Origin: an uncultured Coriobacteriia bacterium
GTDB lineage: Bacteria > Actinomycetota > Coriobacteriia > Coriobacteriales > QAMH01
DNA length: 27,019 bases
Reading direction: 5' to 3'
Assembly: GCA_949283445.1 (NCBI GenBank)
Contig: CASDTD010000147.1
Coordinates: 1 to 27,019, forward strand
The translations under genes and the position numbers were made by a program. This document shows, in pieces, positions 1 through 7,254 of this stretch. Position 1 is the first letter of the stretch; the number at the start of each line of letters is the position of its first letter. Under the pieces are notes generated by a model, which was not told the DNA's origin, searched no databases, and was given only the letters and a program-made list of their open reading frames with translations.

Positions 1-606
1 TTCATCCCAGGTACCCTCCACGATGTTGTAGAGCATGGTGCGACTGGCGTTCGTGACGTCGGTTGCGTGCACGCGCCCGCCAGTCAGGTTGTAGACGAGC
101 CAAGAGTCGATGGTGCCGAAGGCGAGCTGCCCGCGTGCCGCACGTGCTCGCGCCCCTTCGACGTTGTCGAGAATCCATTTGATTTTGCTCGCGGAAAAAT
201 AGGGGTCGGGCATCAGGCCGGTCTTTGACGCAATCGCCTTGGCGGTGGCGGTGTCAGAGCACAGTTGCTCGATGATGCTTGCTCCGCGGCGGCATTGCCA
301 CACGATGGCGTTGTAGACGGGCTCGCCGGTCTCGCGGTCCCAGATGACGGTCGTCTCGCGCTGGTCGGCGATGCCGATGGCGGCGATGTCGCTTGCGCTG
401 AGCTGGTGTTTCGTCAGCAGCTCGGCAAACGAGCCGAGTTGCGTGAAGAGGATGTCCTGCGGGTTGTGCTCCACCCAGCCGGGTTGCGGGTAGATTTGCT
501 TGAACTCGCGCTGTATGGAGTCGACGACTCTGCCGGCGTGGTCGATGAGGACGGCGCGCGACGAGGTGGTCCCCTGGTCCAAAGACACGATGTACGTTTC
601 GCTCAT
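1..606 (-). CDS. glpK: Glycerol kinase, N-terminal part (cut by window edge)
   Basis: FGGY-family kinase that phosphorylates glycerol to glycerol-3-phosphate in the cytosol. The 202 visible codons start [20 protein letters not shown]; the DQGTTSSR phosphate-binding loop lies near residues 10-17, followed by the family's PGWVEHNP and WQCRR segments. The ATG at 606 has an AGGAG site on its 5' side. The remaining roughly 300 residues lie beyond base 1. It starts 12 bases after the stop of the upstream hydrolase gene, so the two are probably one transcript. A monoglyceride lipase feeding a glycerol kinase is a sensible pair: free glycerol from lipid cleavage is trapped as glycerol-3-phosphate. 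The family call is secure; substrate specificity within FGGY kinases rests on the strong N-terminal match. Confidence 0.95.
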   Translation of the reverse strand, partial: MSETYIVSLDQGTTSSRAVLIDHAGRVVDSIQREFKQIYPQPGWVEHNPQDILFTQLGSFAELLTKHQLSASDIAAIGIADQRETTVIWDRETGEPVYNAIVWQCRRGASIIEQLCSDTATAKAIASKTGLMPDPYFSASKIKWILDNVEGARARAARGQLAFGTIDSWLVYNLTGGRVHATDVTNASRTMLYNIVEGTWDE

Positions 607-618
607 GGTCATCAGCTC

Positions 619-1569
619 CTATTCGGCGTGGGCGTCAAGCCAGCGCGCGATGTCTTCGTAGACGGCCTCGTGGCCGGTCTCGTTGAGGATTTCGTGCCGC
701 ATATGCTGGTACAGCTTGAGCTCGACGTCTGCCACGCCGGCGGCACGTGCCATATCGCAGGCTTTCGTCACGCCTTTGCCGCAGTCGCCCACAGGGTCGT
801 CTGCCCCAGAGACGAACAGCAAGGGCAGCGTCTTGGGAATGCGCTTCGCACTGTTCGGCGAGCACACTTCGCCTGTGAGGCTCGTGAGCATGGCGTAGCC
901 ACCTGCGGAAAACATGAAGCCGCAGCGCTCGTCTGCACGGTAGGCGGCGACGTTTTCCTCGTTATAGGACAGCCAGTCGCAATCTGTTTTCGCGTTCTTA
1001 ACCTGCTTGGCGTAAGCGCCGACGCCCATGTCGTGCAGCAGCTGGCTTTTCGTGCCGTCGCCGCTTTTGGCGCACAAAGCACATGCCAGCAGGTGCCCTG
1101 CGTGCGAGACGGCGGGCGATACGTGCCCCGTGCCGCTTAAGACGGCACCGGCAAGACTGCCGCCGCGTCGCGTGAGGTAGGCGCGGACAAGGTAGCTTCC
1201 CAGGGAATGGCCGAACAGGAAAACGGGCGTGCCGCGCCCTATGGTTTCCACGATGATGTCGTTGAGCGTGCCGATGTCCTGCAGCAAGATATCCTTGCCA
1301 TTTTTGGCGGGCAGCACGCCCCAGGTTTCCGGAGTGGCGCTTGCCCCGTGCGCAAGCTGGTCGTGGCCGGCGACGACATAACCGCGGCCCACGAGGAAGC
1401 GCGCGAAGTCATCATAGCGGACGATGTGCTCTGCCATGCCGTGCACGATTTGCACGATGCCCTTCGGCGCGGCGTTTTCCGGACCATGCCAGAGAAAGGC
1501 GTGAATTTCCGTCGAGCCGTCGCCAGAAGTGAAGCGAACCGGGTCGCGTACTATAGGGTCGTTTTGCAT
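619..1569 (-). CDS. Alpha/beta hydrolase, monoacylglycerol lipase / lysophospholipase type
   Basis: A serine hydrolase of 316 residues, predicted cytosolic, resembling monoacylglycerol lipases and PldB-type lysophospholipases. An oxyanion-hole HGMAEH motif lies at residues 43-48 and the nucleophile elbow GHSLG at 120-124 (Ser122). The likely acid is in the GADDP segment and the likely His in HMRHE near the C-terminus. The frame stays open upstream to 1761, but the ATG at 1569 is preferred: it has a GAGGAGCC site just upstream and the protein then has normal family length, whereas the upstream extension has no family similarity. It is followed 12 bases later by glpK, which suggests that it releases glycerol from monoglycerides for that kinase. 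The exact lipid substrate cannot be read from sequence. Confidence 0.85.
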   Translation of the reverse strand: MQNDPIVRDPVRFTSGDGSTEIHAFLWHGPENAAPKGIVQIVHGMAEHIVRYDDFARFLVGRGYVVAGHDQLAHGASATPETWGVLPAKNGKDILLQDIGTLNDIIVETIGRGTPVFLFGHSLGSYLVRAYLTRRGGSLAGAVLSGTGHVSPAVSHAGHLLACALCAKSGDGTKSQLLHDMGVGAYAKQVKNAKTDCDWLSYNEENVAAYRADERCGFMFSAGGYAMLTSLTGEVCSPNSAKRIPKTLPLLFVSGADDPVGDCGKGVTKACDMARAAGVADVELKLYQHMRHEILNETGHEAVYEDIARWLDAHAE

Positions 1570-1740
1570 CAAGGCTCCTCGAAAGGTGTGCGGGCGTTGG
1601 GTATATGGTACCCGTTTAGCGGGGCGGCTTGTAGCGATGCGGCAGGCAAATGACGTGTGGGCCGCAAGCCGGATGCAAGATGTGCTGCCATCGGCCTGAC
1701 CGGCGGCGAATTTGCCGCTCGTGCCTGCTGTTTCAGGATT

Positions 1741-1746
1741 TACAAT
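1741..1746 (+). promoter_or_regulatory. Possible -10 element for the corA gene
   Basis: TACAAT lies about 47 bases before the GTG start of the CorA gene, in the 223-bp gap between divergent genes. No good -35 hexamer is visible at 16-18 bases upstream, so this is a weak call based on the -10 alone. Confidence 0.35.
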
Positions 1747-1792
1747 AGCGTCGGCGTGCATGCTTTTGATATGACTTGCGAAGGAGGAACCC

Positions 1793-2749
1793 GTGATCGA
1801 GTGCTACAAGACCGGCGTGGACGGCACTGCCAAAATCGACCAGCCGGAAGCTGGGTGCTGGGTCAGTATCGTCGCTCCTTCGGCTGACGAACGCGAGTGG
1901 CTGCACAAAGAGCTCGGCGTCGTGCCCGAGTTCGTCGATGCAGCGCTCGACGACGAGGAACGCCCGCATATCGACTTCGACGACGACACGCGCCAAACGC
2001 TCGTGATTGTGGACTGCCCGTTCGTCGAGGCAGAGGCCGACACGAAAAGCCCCGACATCGTCCAGTACGACACACACCCGCTCTCGTTTCTGTTTTTGCC
2101 CGAGCAGGACATGATCGTCACGGTCACCACGCCCAGAAACGAGACCATCGCGCATTTCACCGACGCGCGCCTGCACACGGTCAACACCAACCAGCGCACG
2201 CGTCTGTTCCTGCGCATGATGCTGCACATCAGCCAGCGCTACCAGGTGTATCTGCGCAACATCAACCGCCAGTTCACCCGAAGCGAACGCCGGTTGCGCG
2301 AGTCCATGCGCAACGAAGAGCTCATGCAGATGCTCGGTTTCCAGAACTCGCTCGTCTACTTCTCCATCTCGCTGAAAGCCGACGAGACCATGCTCACGCG
2401 CATCAACAAAGGCCGCGTCATCCGCATGTACGAGGAAGACGCGGATTTGCTGGAAGACGTCTCCATCGAGTTTCGGCAGGCCATCGAGATGTGCACGATT
2501 TACACGGACATTCTCGAAGTCACCACCGACACGTTCTCGAGCATCATCAACAACAACTCGAACCAGATCATGCGTCGCTTGACCATCATCACGCTGGTGC
2601 TGGCCATTCCCACCATCGTGTTCAGTTTCTACGGCATGAACATCTCCGCGCTGCCCGGCGTGTTCGCCTGGTGGATTCCGGTCATCGTCGCCGTTGTCGG
2701 CTGCGTCATCGCCGGGCTTGTCATGTGGCGCACGAGAACGTTTCGGTAA
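1793..2749 (+). CDS. corA: CorA-family magnesium/divalent cation transporter
   Basis: A 318-residue CorA/Mrs2-type channel for Mg2+ (possibly Co2+, Ni2+ or Zn2+). The N-terminal two thirds are soluble, acidic and helical, as in the cytosolic funnel of the family. Two transmembrane helices follow: the first ends in FYGMN, with the GMN selectivity signature at residues 281-283, and the second is the last hydrophobic stretch before the basic tail WRTRTFR. The start is GTG at 1793, preceded by an AAGGAGGA site. The stop codon overlaps the ATG of the following lipid kinase gene (TAATG), so the two are probably translationally coupled. The family is certain; the transported ion is inferred. Confidence 0.93.
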   Translation: MIECYKTGVDGTAKIDQPEAGCWVSIVAPSADEREWLHKELGVVPEFVDAALDDEERPHIDFDDDTRQTLVIVDCPFVEAEADTKSPDIVQYDTHPLSFLFLPEQDMIVTVTTPRNETIAHFTDARLHTVNTNQRTRLFLRMMLHISQRYQVYLRNINRQFTRSERRLRESMRNEELMQMLGFQNSLVYFSISLKADETMLTRINKGRVIRMYEEDADLLEDVSIEFRQAIEMCTIYTDILEVTTDTFSSIINNNSNQIMRRLTIITLVLAIPTIVFSFYGMNISALPGVFAWWIPVIVAVVGCVIAGLVMWRTRTFR

Positions 2750-3672
2750 TGGGGGCGGCACGCTTCGGCAAAACGGTCATTCTTGCGAACCCGGCTTCTC
2801 AGTCGGGGGCGGGGAAGCAGGCTGCGCAGCATGTTGAGGCGTACCTGCGTGGTCGTGCAGACGCCTGCGATTCCCTTGTTCTCACTTATACGGAACGCCC
2901 CGGCCATGCCGAGCAGATTGCTGCGGGCCTTGGCTCGTGCGATACCGTCATCGTGGTGGGTGGGGATGGCACGGTGCATGAGACTGTCAACGGGCTCATG
3001 TGCTTGCCGCGCGAACAGCGCCCCGCGCTCGCGCTGGTTCCCGTCGGGTCCGGCAATGACTACGCGCGCACCCTGGGCATGGCACGCAAGGTTGACGACG
3101 CGTGCGCGCAGCTGCTTTCCGCCACGCGCGTGAATGCGGAGCTCGGGTGCTGCAACGGGCGCTATTACGCGGAAACGCTTTCGTTCGGGCTCGATGCTGC
3201 GATTGCGCTCGACACCGTCGAGCGGCGCCAGCAATCTGGTGCTGCTGGGCTGCGCCTATACGCGGCGAGCTGCGTGGACCAGCTCCTGCACAACAAGGTG
3301 CTCTACGACTATAGGGTACGTGTTGACGATGGCCCTTGGGAAGAAGGGCAGATGTACCTGTTCGCTGTGCAGGTGGGGCGCACGTATGGCAGCGGCTTTG
3401 CCATCAGCCCGAACGCGCGCATCGACGATGGGCTGCTTGACGTGTGCATTGCGCATCCGCCGCTTTCGACGGTGAAGGCGGCGTGGATTTTCCTGCGCGC
3501 CAAAGGCGGCCGTCACGAGCATTTCAGCCAGATCGATGTGCGCCGCTGCACGTCGCTGACGTTGGAGTTCGCCCGCGAGCTACCCGTGCAGATTGACGGC
3601 GAGCGCTTGTCCGCGACTCATTACGACATTCGCATCGAACCGCAGGCGCTAGACGTGTACGTGGCGTGCTAG
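2749..3672 (+). CDS. Diacylglycerol kinase catalytic-domain lipid kinase
   Basis: A 307-residue member of the DagK/YegS-like lipid kinase family, which phosphorylates diacylglycerol or related lipids at the inner face of the membrane. The N-terminal NPASQSGAGK nucleotide-binding segment and the hallmark GGDGT at residues 71-75 are clear, followed by PVGSGNDYAR, another conserved family block. The C-terminal part includes the family's QIDGE segment. Its ATG overlaps the corA stop by one base (TAATG). The gene ends at a strong palindromic terminator. The substrate could be diacylglycerol, undecaprenol or another lipid; sequence alone does not decide. Confidence 0.9.
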   Translation: MGAARFGKTVILANPASQSGAGKQAAQHVEAYLRGRADACDSLVLTYTERPGHAEQIAAGLGSCDTVIVVGGDGTVHETVNGLMCLPREQRPALALVPVGSGNDYARTLGMARKVDDACAQLLSATRVNAELGCCNGRYYAETLSFGLDAAIALDTVERRQQSGAAGLRLYAASCVDQLLHNKVLYDYRVRVDDGPWEEGQMYLFAVQVGRTYGSGFAISPNARIDDGLLDVCIAHPPLSTVKAAWIFLRAKGGRHEHFSQIDVRRCTSLTLEFARELPVQIDGERLSATHYDIRIEPQALDVYVAC

Positions 3673-3696
3673 GGTGCGCGGACGGGGGTGCAAAAG

Positions 3697-3722
3697 AAGA
3701 GGGCTCCGCGCGGAGCCCTCTT
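3697..3722. terminator. Bidirectional intrinsic terminator
   Basis: A perfect 26-bp palindrome with 13-bp arms (AAGAGGGCTCCGC and its complement) lies between the convergent lipid kinase (+) and corrinoid protein (-) genes. On the minus strand it is followed by CTTTTG; on the plus strand the stem itself ends in CTCTTG. It probably ends both transcripts. Confidence 0.85.
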
Positions 3723-3747
3723 GAAAACGCATGTGCGAACGGCGCGG

Positions 3748-4395
3748 CTAGGCGGCCATTTCCTTGAGCAGGCGCGCTGCTTCGGTAGCAGCCGAGCCGG
3801 CGTCGTCGGTGTAGCAGTCGCCACCCACCTGGTCGCAGAACTCCTGGTTGACGGGGGCGCCGCCGACCATGATCTTCACCTGGTCGCGCAGACCGGCTTC
3901 CTCGATGGCCTTGATGGTGTCGCCGATGGCGTTGCGCGTGGTGGTGAGCAGCGCGGAGCACATCACGAGCTGGCAGTCCGGGTGCTGCTGCAGGTACTCG
4001 ACGAAGGTTTCGGGCGCAACATCGACGCCAAGGTCATCGACTTCGATGCCCTTGCCCTCGACCATCATGCGCACGAGGCTCTTGCCGATGTCGTGCATGT
4101 CGCCTTTGACGGTGCCGATGACCGCCTTGCCGATGGGCTCGGAGCCGCTTGCCGCCAGATGGGGCTTGAGCACTTCGGTGCCCATGCTCATGGTGCGTGC
4201 CGAGATGAGCATTTCGGGGACGAAGATTTTGCCAGCGCTGAACTTCTCGCCGACTTCGTCCATGGCTTTGATCATGCCGTCGTTCAGGATCGTCTGAGGC
4301 TCGACTCCTTCATCGAGCGCCTGCTGGACCAATCCCTCGATTTCGTTCATCTTGCCTTTTTCGATAGCAGTTGCAATGTCTTCCAGTATGGACAT
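3748..4395 (-). CDS. Methyltransferase cognate corrinoid protein (B12-binding)
   Basis: A 215-residue MtaC/MttC/MtgC-type corrinoid protein, which shuttles a methyl group on its cobalt between a substrate methyltransferase and tetrahydrofolate. The N-terminal helical cap domain occupies about residues 1-85. The Rossmann B12-binding domain follows, with GDMHDIG at 98-104 (cobalt-ligand His101) and the downstream blocks VMCSALLTTT (144-153) and VGGAPVN (177-183). The ATG at 4395 has an AAGGGAGG site; the upstream in-frame ATG at 4437 lacks one. It faces the MetF-MetV and methyltransferase genes, which supply the tetrahydrofolate side of the same reaction. No substrate methyltransferase or reductive activase (RamA-like) is in the window, so the methyl donor is unknown. 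Confidence 0.92.
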   Translation of the reverse strand: MSILEDIATAIEKGKMNEIEGLVQQALDEGVEPQTILNDGMIKAMDEVGEKFSAGKIFVPEMLISARTMSMGTEVLKPHLAASGSEPIGKAVIGTVKGDMHDIGKSLVRMMVEGKGIEVDDLGVDVAPETFVEYLQQHPDCQLVMCSALLTTTRNAIGDTIKAIEEAGLRDQVKIMVGGAPVNQEFCDQVGGDCYTDDAGSAATEAARLLKEMAA

Positions 4396-4449
4396 CACAG
4401 CCTCCCTTCTCGGTAGCACGAATGCCCCCGTGAGCATTTCGCTGATGCG

Positions 4450-4455
4450 ATTATA
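4450..4455 (-). promoter_or_regulatory. Possible -10 element for the corrinoid protein gene
   Basis: Read on the minus strand this is a perfect TATAAT, 55 bases before the ATG. The -35 region at 16-17 bases spacing is poor (GCGTTC-like), so the promoter may be weak or activator-dependent. Confidence 0.45.
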
Positions 4456-4468
4456 TCGCGCACGCCAG

Positions 4469-4543
4469 GAGCGAACGCCGCTCGGGGCCGCGGCATGCCG
4501 CAGCGGGGCGCGTAGGAGGGCACGGGCGGCGCTCCGTTCGCTC
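4469..4543. repeat. Inverted repeat in the divergent corrinoid/metF control region
   Basis: Nine-base perfect arms, GAGCGAACG (4469-4477) and CGTTCGCTC (4535-4543), enclose a very GC-rich segment with a 12-bp palindrome, GCGGCATGCCGC (4490-4501). It lies in the 265-bp gap between two divergent genes, upstream of both start codons. It may be a structured leader, an operator region or a dispersed palindromic repeat. I did not see a cobalamin-riboswitch B12 box (GCCACTG) here. Confidence 0.5.
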
Positions 4544-4660
4544 GCTTCCGCCGCATCTTTGCGTCGAATGGCAGGTGCACTTCACCCGATGCGCCGCGTG
4601 CGAAACGCGCTACGGCAACTAAAATGGAGCCATCGACATATCCTCGAGAGGAGCCCGCCT

Positions 4661-6280
4661 GTGAGCAACACGTTCAGGGAAGCAGTGGAAGCCGGGAAGT
4701 TCGTCGTCACCTGCGAGATGATTCCCGGAAGGGGCGCGTGCGAGGTCGCACAGGAGCAGGTCTTTGACGAGGCGCGCGAGATATACGCCACCGGGCGTGT
4801 GCATGCGATATCGGTGACGGACAACCCGGGCGGCAACCCGGCGCTGCTCGCGGACAAGGTCGGTGTGCAGCTGCTCTCCGAGGGCATCACCCCGTTGGTC
4901 CACTTCACGTGCAAGGACCGCAACCGCAACCAGATTATGAGCCAGCTCTACAGCCTGCAGCGCTCGGGAATCGAAAACGTGCTGTTCATGACCGGTGACT
5001 ATCAGGTCGGGGGTTGGATGGGGCGCTCGCGGCCCAATTTCGACCTCGACTCCGTGCAAATCCAGATGCTTGCGAAGCAGATGAACGAGGGGCTCGTCGT
5101 CGCCGGCCGCAAAGGCCCTACGACCGAGAAATCGACGAACTTCTTTGCCGGCGGCGTGGTCAACCCCTTCAAGTACCGTGAGGGCGAGGCGGTCCCGCAG
5201 TATCTCAAGATGGAGAAGAAGATCCTGGCCGGCGCGCGCTTTCTTATCGAGCAAGTGGGCTATGACCCGCGCAAGCTGCAGGAAACGCAGATGTACCTGC
5301 GCGAACGCGGGCTGGAAGTGCCGCTCATCGCCAACATCTTCGTGCTCACGCGCGGCGCGGCTCGCCTCATGCAAAAGGGCTCCATCGCGGGCTGCTACGT
5401 AAGCGACGAGCTCATGGACACGCTGGGGCGCGAGGCGGCGCAGGAAAACAAGGGGCGCCCCGAACGCGCCGAGCGCGCAGCGCAGATGATCGCCATCGCC
5501 AAGGGGCTGGGGTATGCGGGTGTGCATATCGGCGGTTTCGGGGTCGATGCCGCGCTTGTCGAGCAGATGCTCGACCGTGCCGATGAAATCGGCGACAGCT
5601 GGCGCGACTGCCTGGCTGAAAACAGCTTCGGCAAGCCGGGCGGCTACTATTTCTACGCCCCTGAACTCGACGCCGAAGGCAAGCCCACGGGCCTGAACGC
5701 CCCTACGCGCTCGGGTAGCCACGAGAGCGTTTCCGACGGAAAAATTTTCAAGCGCTACCGCCTGTCCCGGTTCGCGCATTACTGGATGCTCACCTTGGGC
5801 AAGCGTTTCAACAGAATCCTCGCGCGCGTCATGGACAAGCGCGACAAGAAGAAGGGCGTCTACCGCGACCATGGCATCGAGCACACGGGCAAAGCCCTGA
5901 TCTATGGTTGCATCGACTGCGGGGATTGCGGTCTGGAGGCCGCGGTGTACAGCTGCCCCATGGCGGCGTGCCCCAAGTCGCAGCGCAACGGGCCGTGCGG
6001 CGGCAGCTACGACGGTTGGTGCGAGGTGTACCCGCACGAGCGCTACTGCATCTGGTACATGGCCTATCACCGCGCCGCCAAATATGACGAGCTGTGGCGC
6101 ATCAACAGCTTCATCACCCCGCCCAACCACTGGGAATACCACGGCACGAGCCCGTGGAGCAATTACACGCACGAGCGCGACAACGCGGCGCACCGCATTC
6201 CGGTTTCGCTGGGGCTGGACGGCGTGGTGGGCGGCAAGACCGACGGCACGGACGAGGCGTTCGCGCAACGGGCCGAGTGA
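4661..6280 (+). CDS. metF: Methylenetetrahydrofolate reductase fused to a MetV-type Cys-rich C-terminal domain
   Basis: A 539-residue protein. Residues of about 5-330 are a MetF-like TIM-barrel that interconverts methylene- and methyl-tetrahydrofolate with FAD (see CEMIPGRG near the start and the TGD and TDNPGGNP blocks). About residues 400-480 match the MTHFR C-terminal/MetV module, with eight cysteines at 417, 420, 423, 432, 437, 446, 454 and 463 and the hallmark NGPCGG at 443-448. In acetogens MetV is usually a separate small zinc/iron-sulfur-type partner that links MetF to redox carriers; here it is joined in one chain. The start is GTG at 4661 with a GAGAGGAG site 7 bases away; the open frame upstream has no family similarity. 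It is followed after 57 bases by the methyltransferase gene. The stop is TGA. Confidence 0.92.
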   Translation: MSNTFREAVEAGKFVVTCEMIPGRGACEVAQEQVFDEAREIYATGRVHAISVTDNPGGNPALLADKVGVQLLSEGITPLVHFTCKDRNRNQIMSQLYSLQRSGIENVLFMTGDYQVGGWMGRSRPNFDLDSVQIQMLAKQMNEGLVVAGRKGPTTEKSTNFFAGGVVNPFKYREGEAVPQYLKMEKKILAGARFLIEQVGYDPRKLQETQMYLRERGLEVPLIANIFVLTRGAARLMQKGSIAGCYVSDELMDTLGREAAQENKGRPERAERAAQMIAIAKGLGYAGVHIGGFGVDAALVEQMLDRADEIGDSWRDCLAENSFGKPGGYYFYAPELDAEGKPTGLNAPTRSGSHESVSDGKIFKRYRLSRFAHYWMLTLGKRFNRILARVMDKRDKKKGVYRDHGIEHTGKALIYGCIDCGDCGLEAAVYSCPMAACPKSQRNGPCGGSYDGWCEVYPHERYCIWYMAYHRAAKYDELWRINSFITPPNHWEYHGTSPWSNYTHERDNAAHRIPVSLGLDGVVGGKTDGTDEAFAQRAE

Positions 6281-6337
6281 TACGGCAGCGGTTTCATCAT
6301 CGAGAAAAGCCCCCGGGCGAAAGACAAGGAGAAGGAC

Positions 6338-7147
6338 ATGATCATCATCGGCGAGAAGATCAACGGTTTCATCCCCCGCACCAAGCAGGCCATCGATGCG
6401 CGCGACGATGGCTACATCAGGGAAATCGCCAAGGGGCAAACGCAGGCGCATGCGGATTACCTCGACATTTGCGCCGGCACGGACGAAGAGGTCGAGAAAG
6501 AGGCGATGGAGTGGCTCATCGGCCTTGCGCAGGAGGTCAGCGACGTGCCGTTGTGCCTGGACAGCTCGAACCCCGACTTGCTCGTGGAGCTCATGGGGCT
6601 GTGCAACAAGGAGGGCATGATCAACTCCGTTTCCATGGAAGAGGGCAAGATCGAGACGATTTTCCCCGCCGTCGCAGATACGAACTGGAAAATCATAGCT
6701 TTGACCTGCGATAACGACGGCATTCCCGACGACGCGCCCACCAAGCTCAAGATTGCCGACCAGATTATCGCCGCGGCAGACGAGTACGGTATCGCGCGCG
6801 AGCGCCTGTTCATCGACCCGCTCGTCACGACGATGGCCACCAAGCCCGATTCGCTCGTGAACTTCGTCGAGGGCATCCGCGTCATTCACGAGAAGTACCC
6901 CGACGTCCACTTCACGTCGGGCCTTTCCAACATCAGCTACGGCATGCCGTACCGTAAGGCAATCAACATGCAGTTTCTGTGCCTGGCCATGAATGCGGGC
7001 ATGGACAGCGCCATCATGAACCCGATGTCGAAAGACATGCAGGCAACGCTGCGCGCCACGGCCGCGTTGCTGGGACAGGACAGCTACTGCCTGGAGTACA
7101 TCATGGCCTACCGCGAGGGCATGTTCCCGGTCAAGCCCGAGGAATAG
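6338..7147 (+). CDS. Methyltetrahydrofolate:corrinoid methyltransferase (pterin-binding family)
   Basis: A 269-residue pterin-binding TIM-barrel of the AcsE/MtgA/MtvA type, which passes a methyl group between tetrahydrofolate and a corrinoid protein. Family blocks visible are the opening IIIGEKING, the DICAG segment, LDSSNP, ALTCDNDG, FIDPLVTT and GLSNISYGMP, in the usual order. Length is typical for the stand-alone family and far below that of MetH. The ATG at 6338 has an AAGGAGAAGG site. It lies in the metF transcript and opposite the corrinoid protein gene, its probable partner. Direction in the cell (Wood-Ljungdahl methyl branch versus demethylation of an outside methyl donor) is not decided by the sequence, and the substrate methyltransferase is not nearby. 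Confidence 0.92.
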   Translation: MIIIGEKINGFIPRTKQAIDARDDGYIREIAKGQTQAHADYLDICAGTDEEVEKEAMEWLIGLAQEVSDVPLCLDSSNPDLLVELMGLCNKEGMINSVSMEEGKIETIFPAVADTNWKIIALTCDNDGIPDDAPTKLKIADQIIAAADEYGIARERLFIDPLVTTMATKPDSLVNFVEGIRVIHEKYPDVHFTSGLSNISYGMPYRKAINMQFLCLAMNAGMDSAIMNPMSKDMQATLRATAALLGQDSYCLEYIMAYREGMFPVKPEE

Positions 7148-7159
7148 GCGCCCGGCAGC

Positions 7160-7173
7160 ACACACGCGTGTGT
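7160..7173 (+). terminator. Short palindrome after the methyltransferase gene, possible weak terminator
   Basis: ACACACGCGTGTGT is a perfect 14-bp palindrome 12 bases after the stop codon, followed by CTTTCTC. The T-tract is imperfect, so termination is only a suggestion. Confidence 0.35.
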
Positions 7174-7254
7174 CTTTCTCGTAACAGGTGGGGCAATTCC
7201 GGCTGACTAGCGGTAAAGTGCAAGGGTTATTCGCACTCAATTCGAAAGGCGCAC

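Noticed and set aside
4396..4660. Cobalamin riboswitch before the corrinoid or metF gene
   Set aside because: No B12 box (GCCACTG) or suitable fold was found by eye on either strand.
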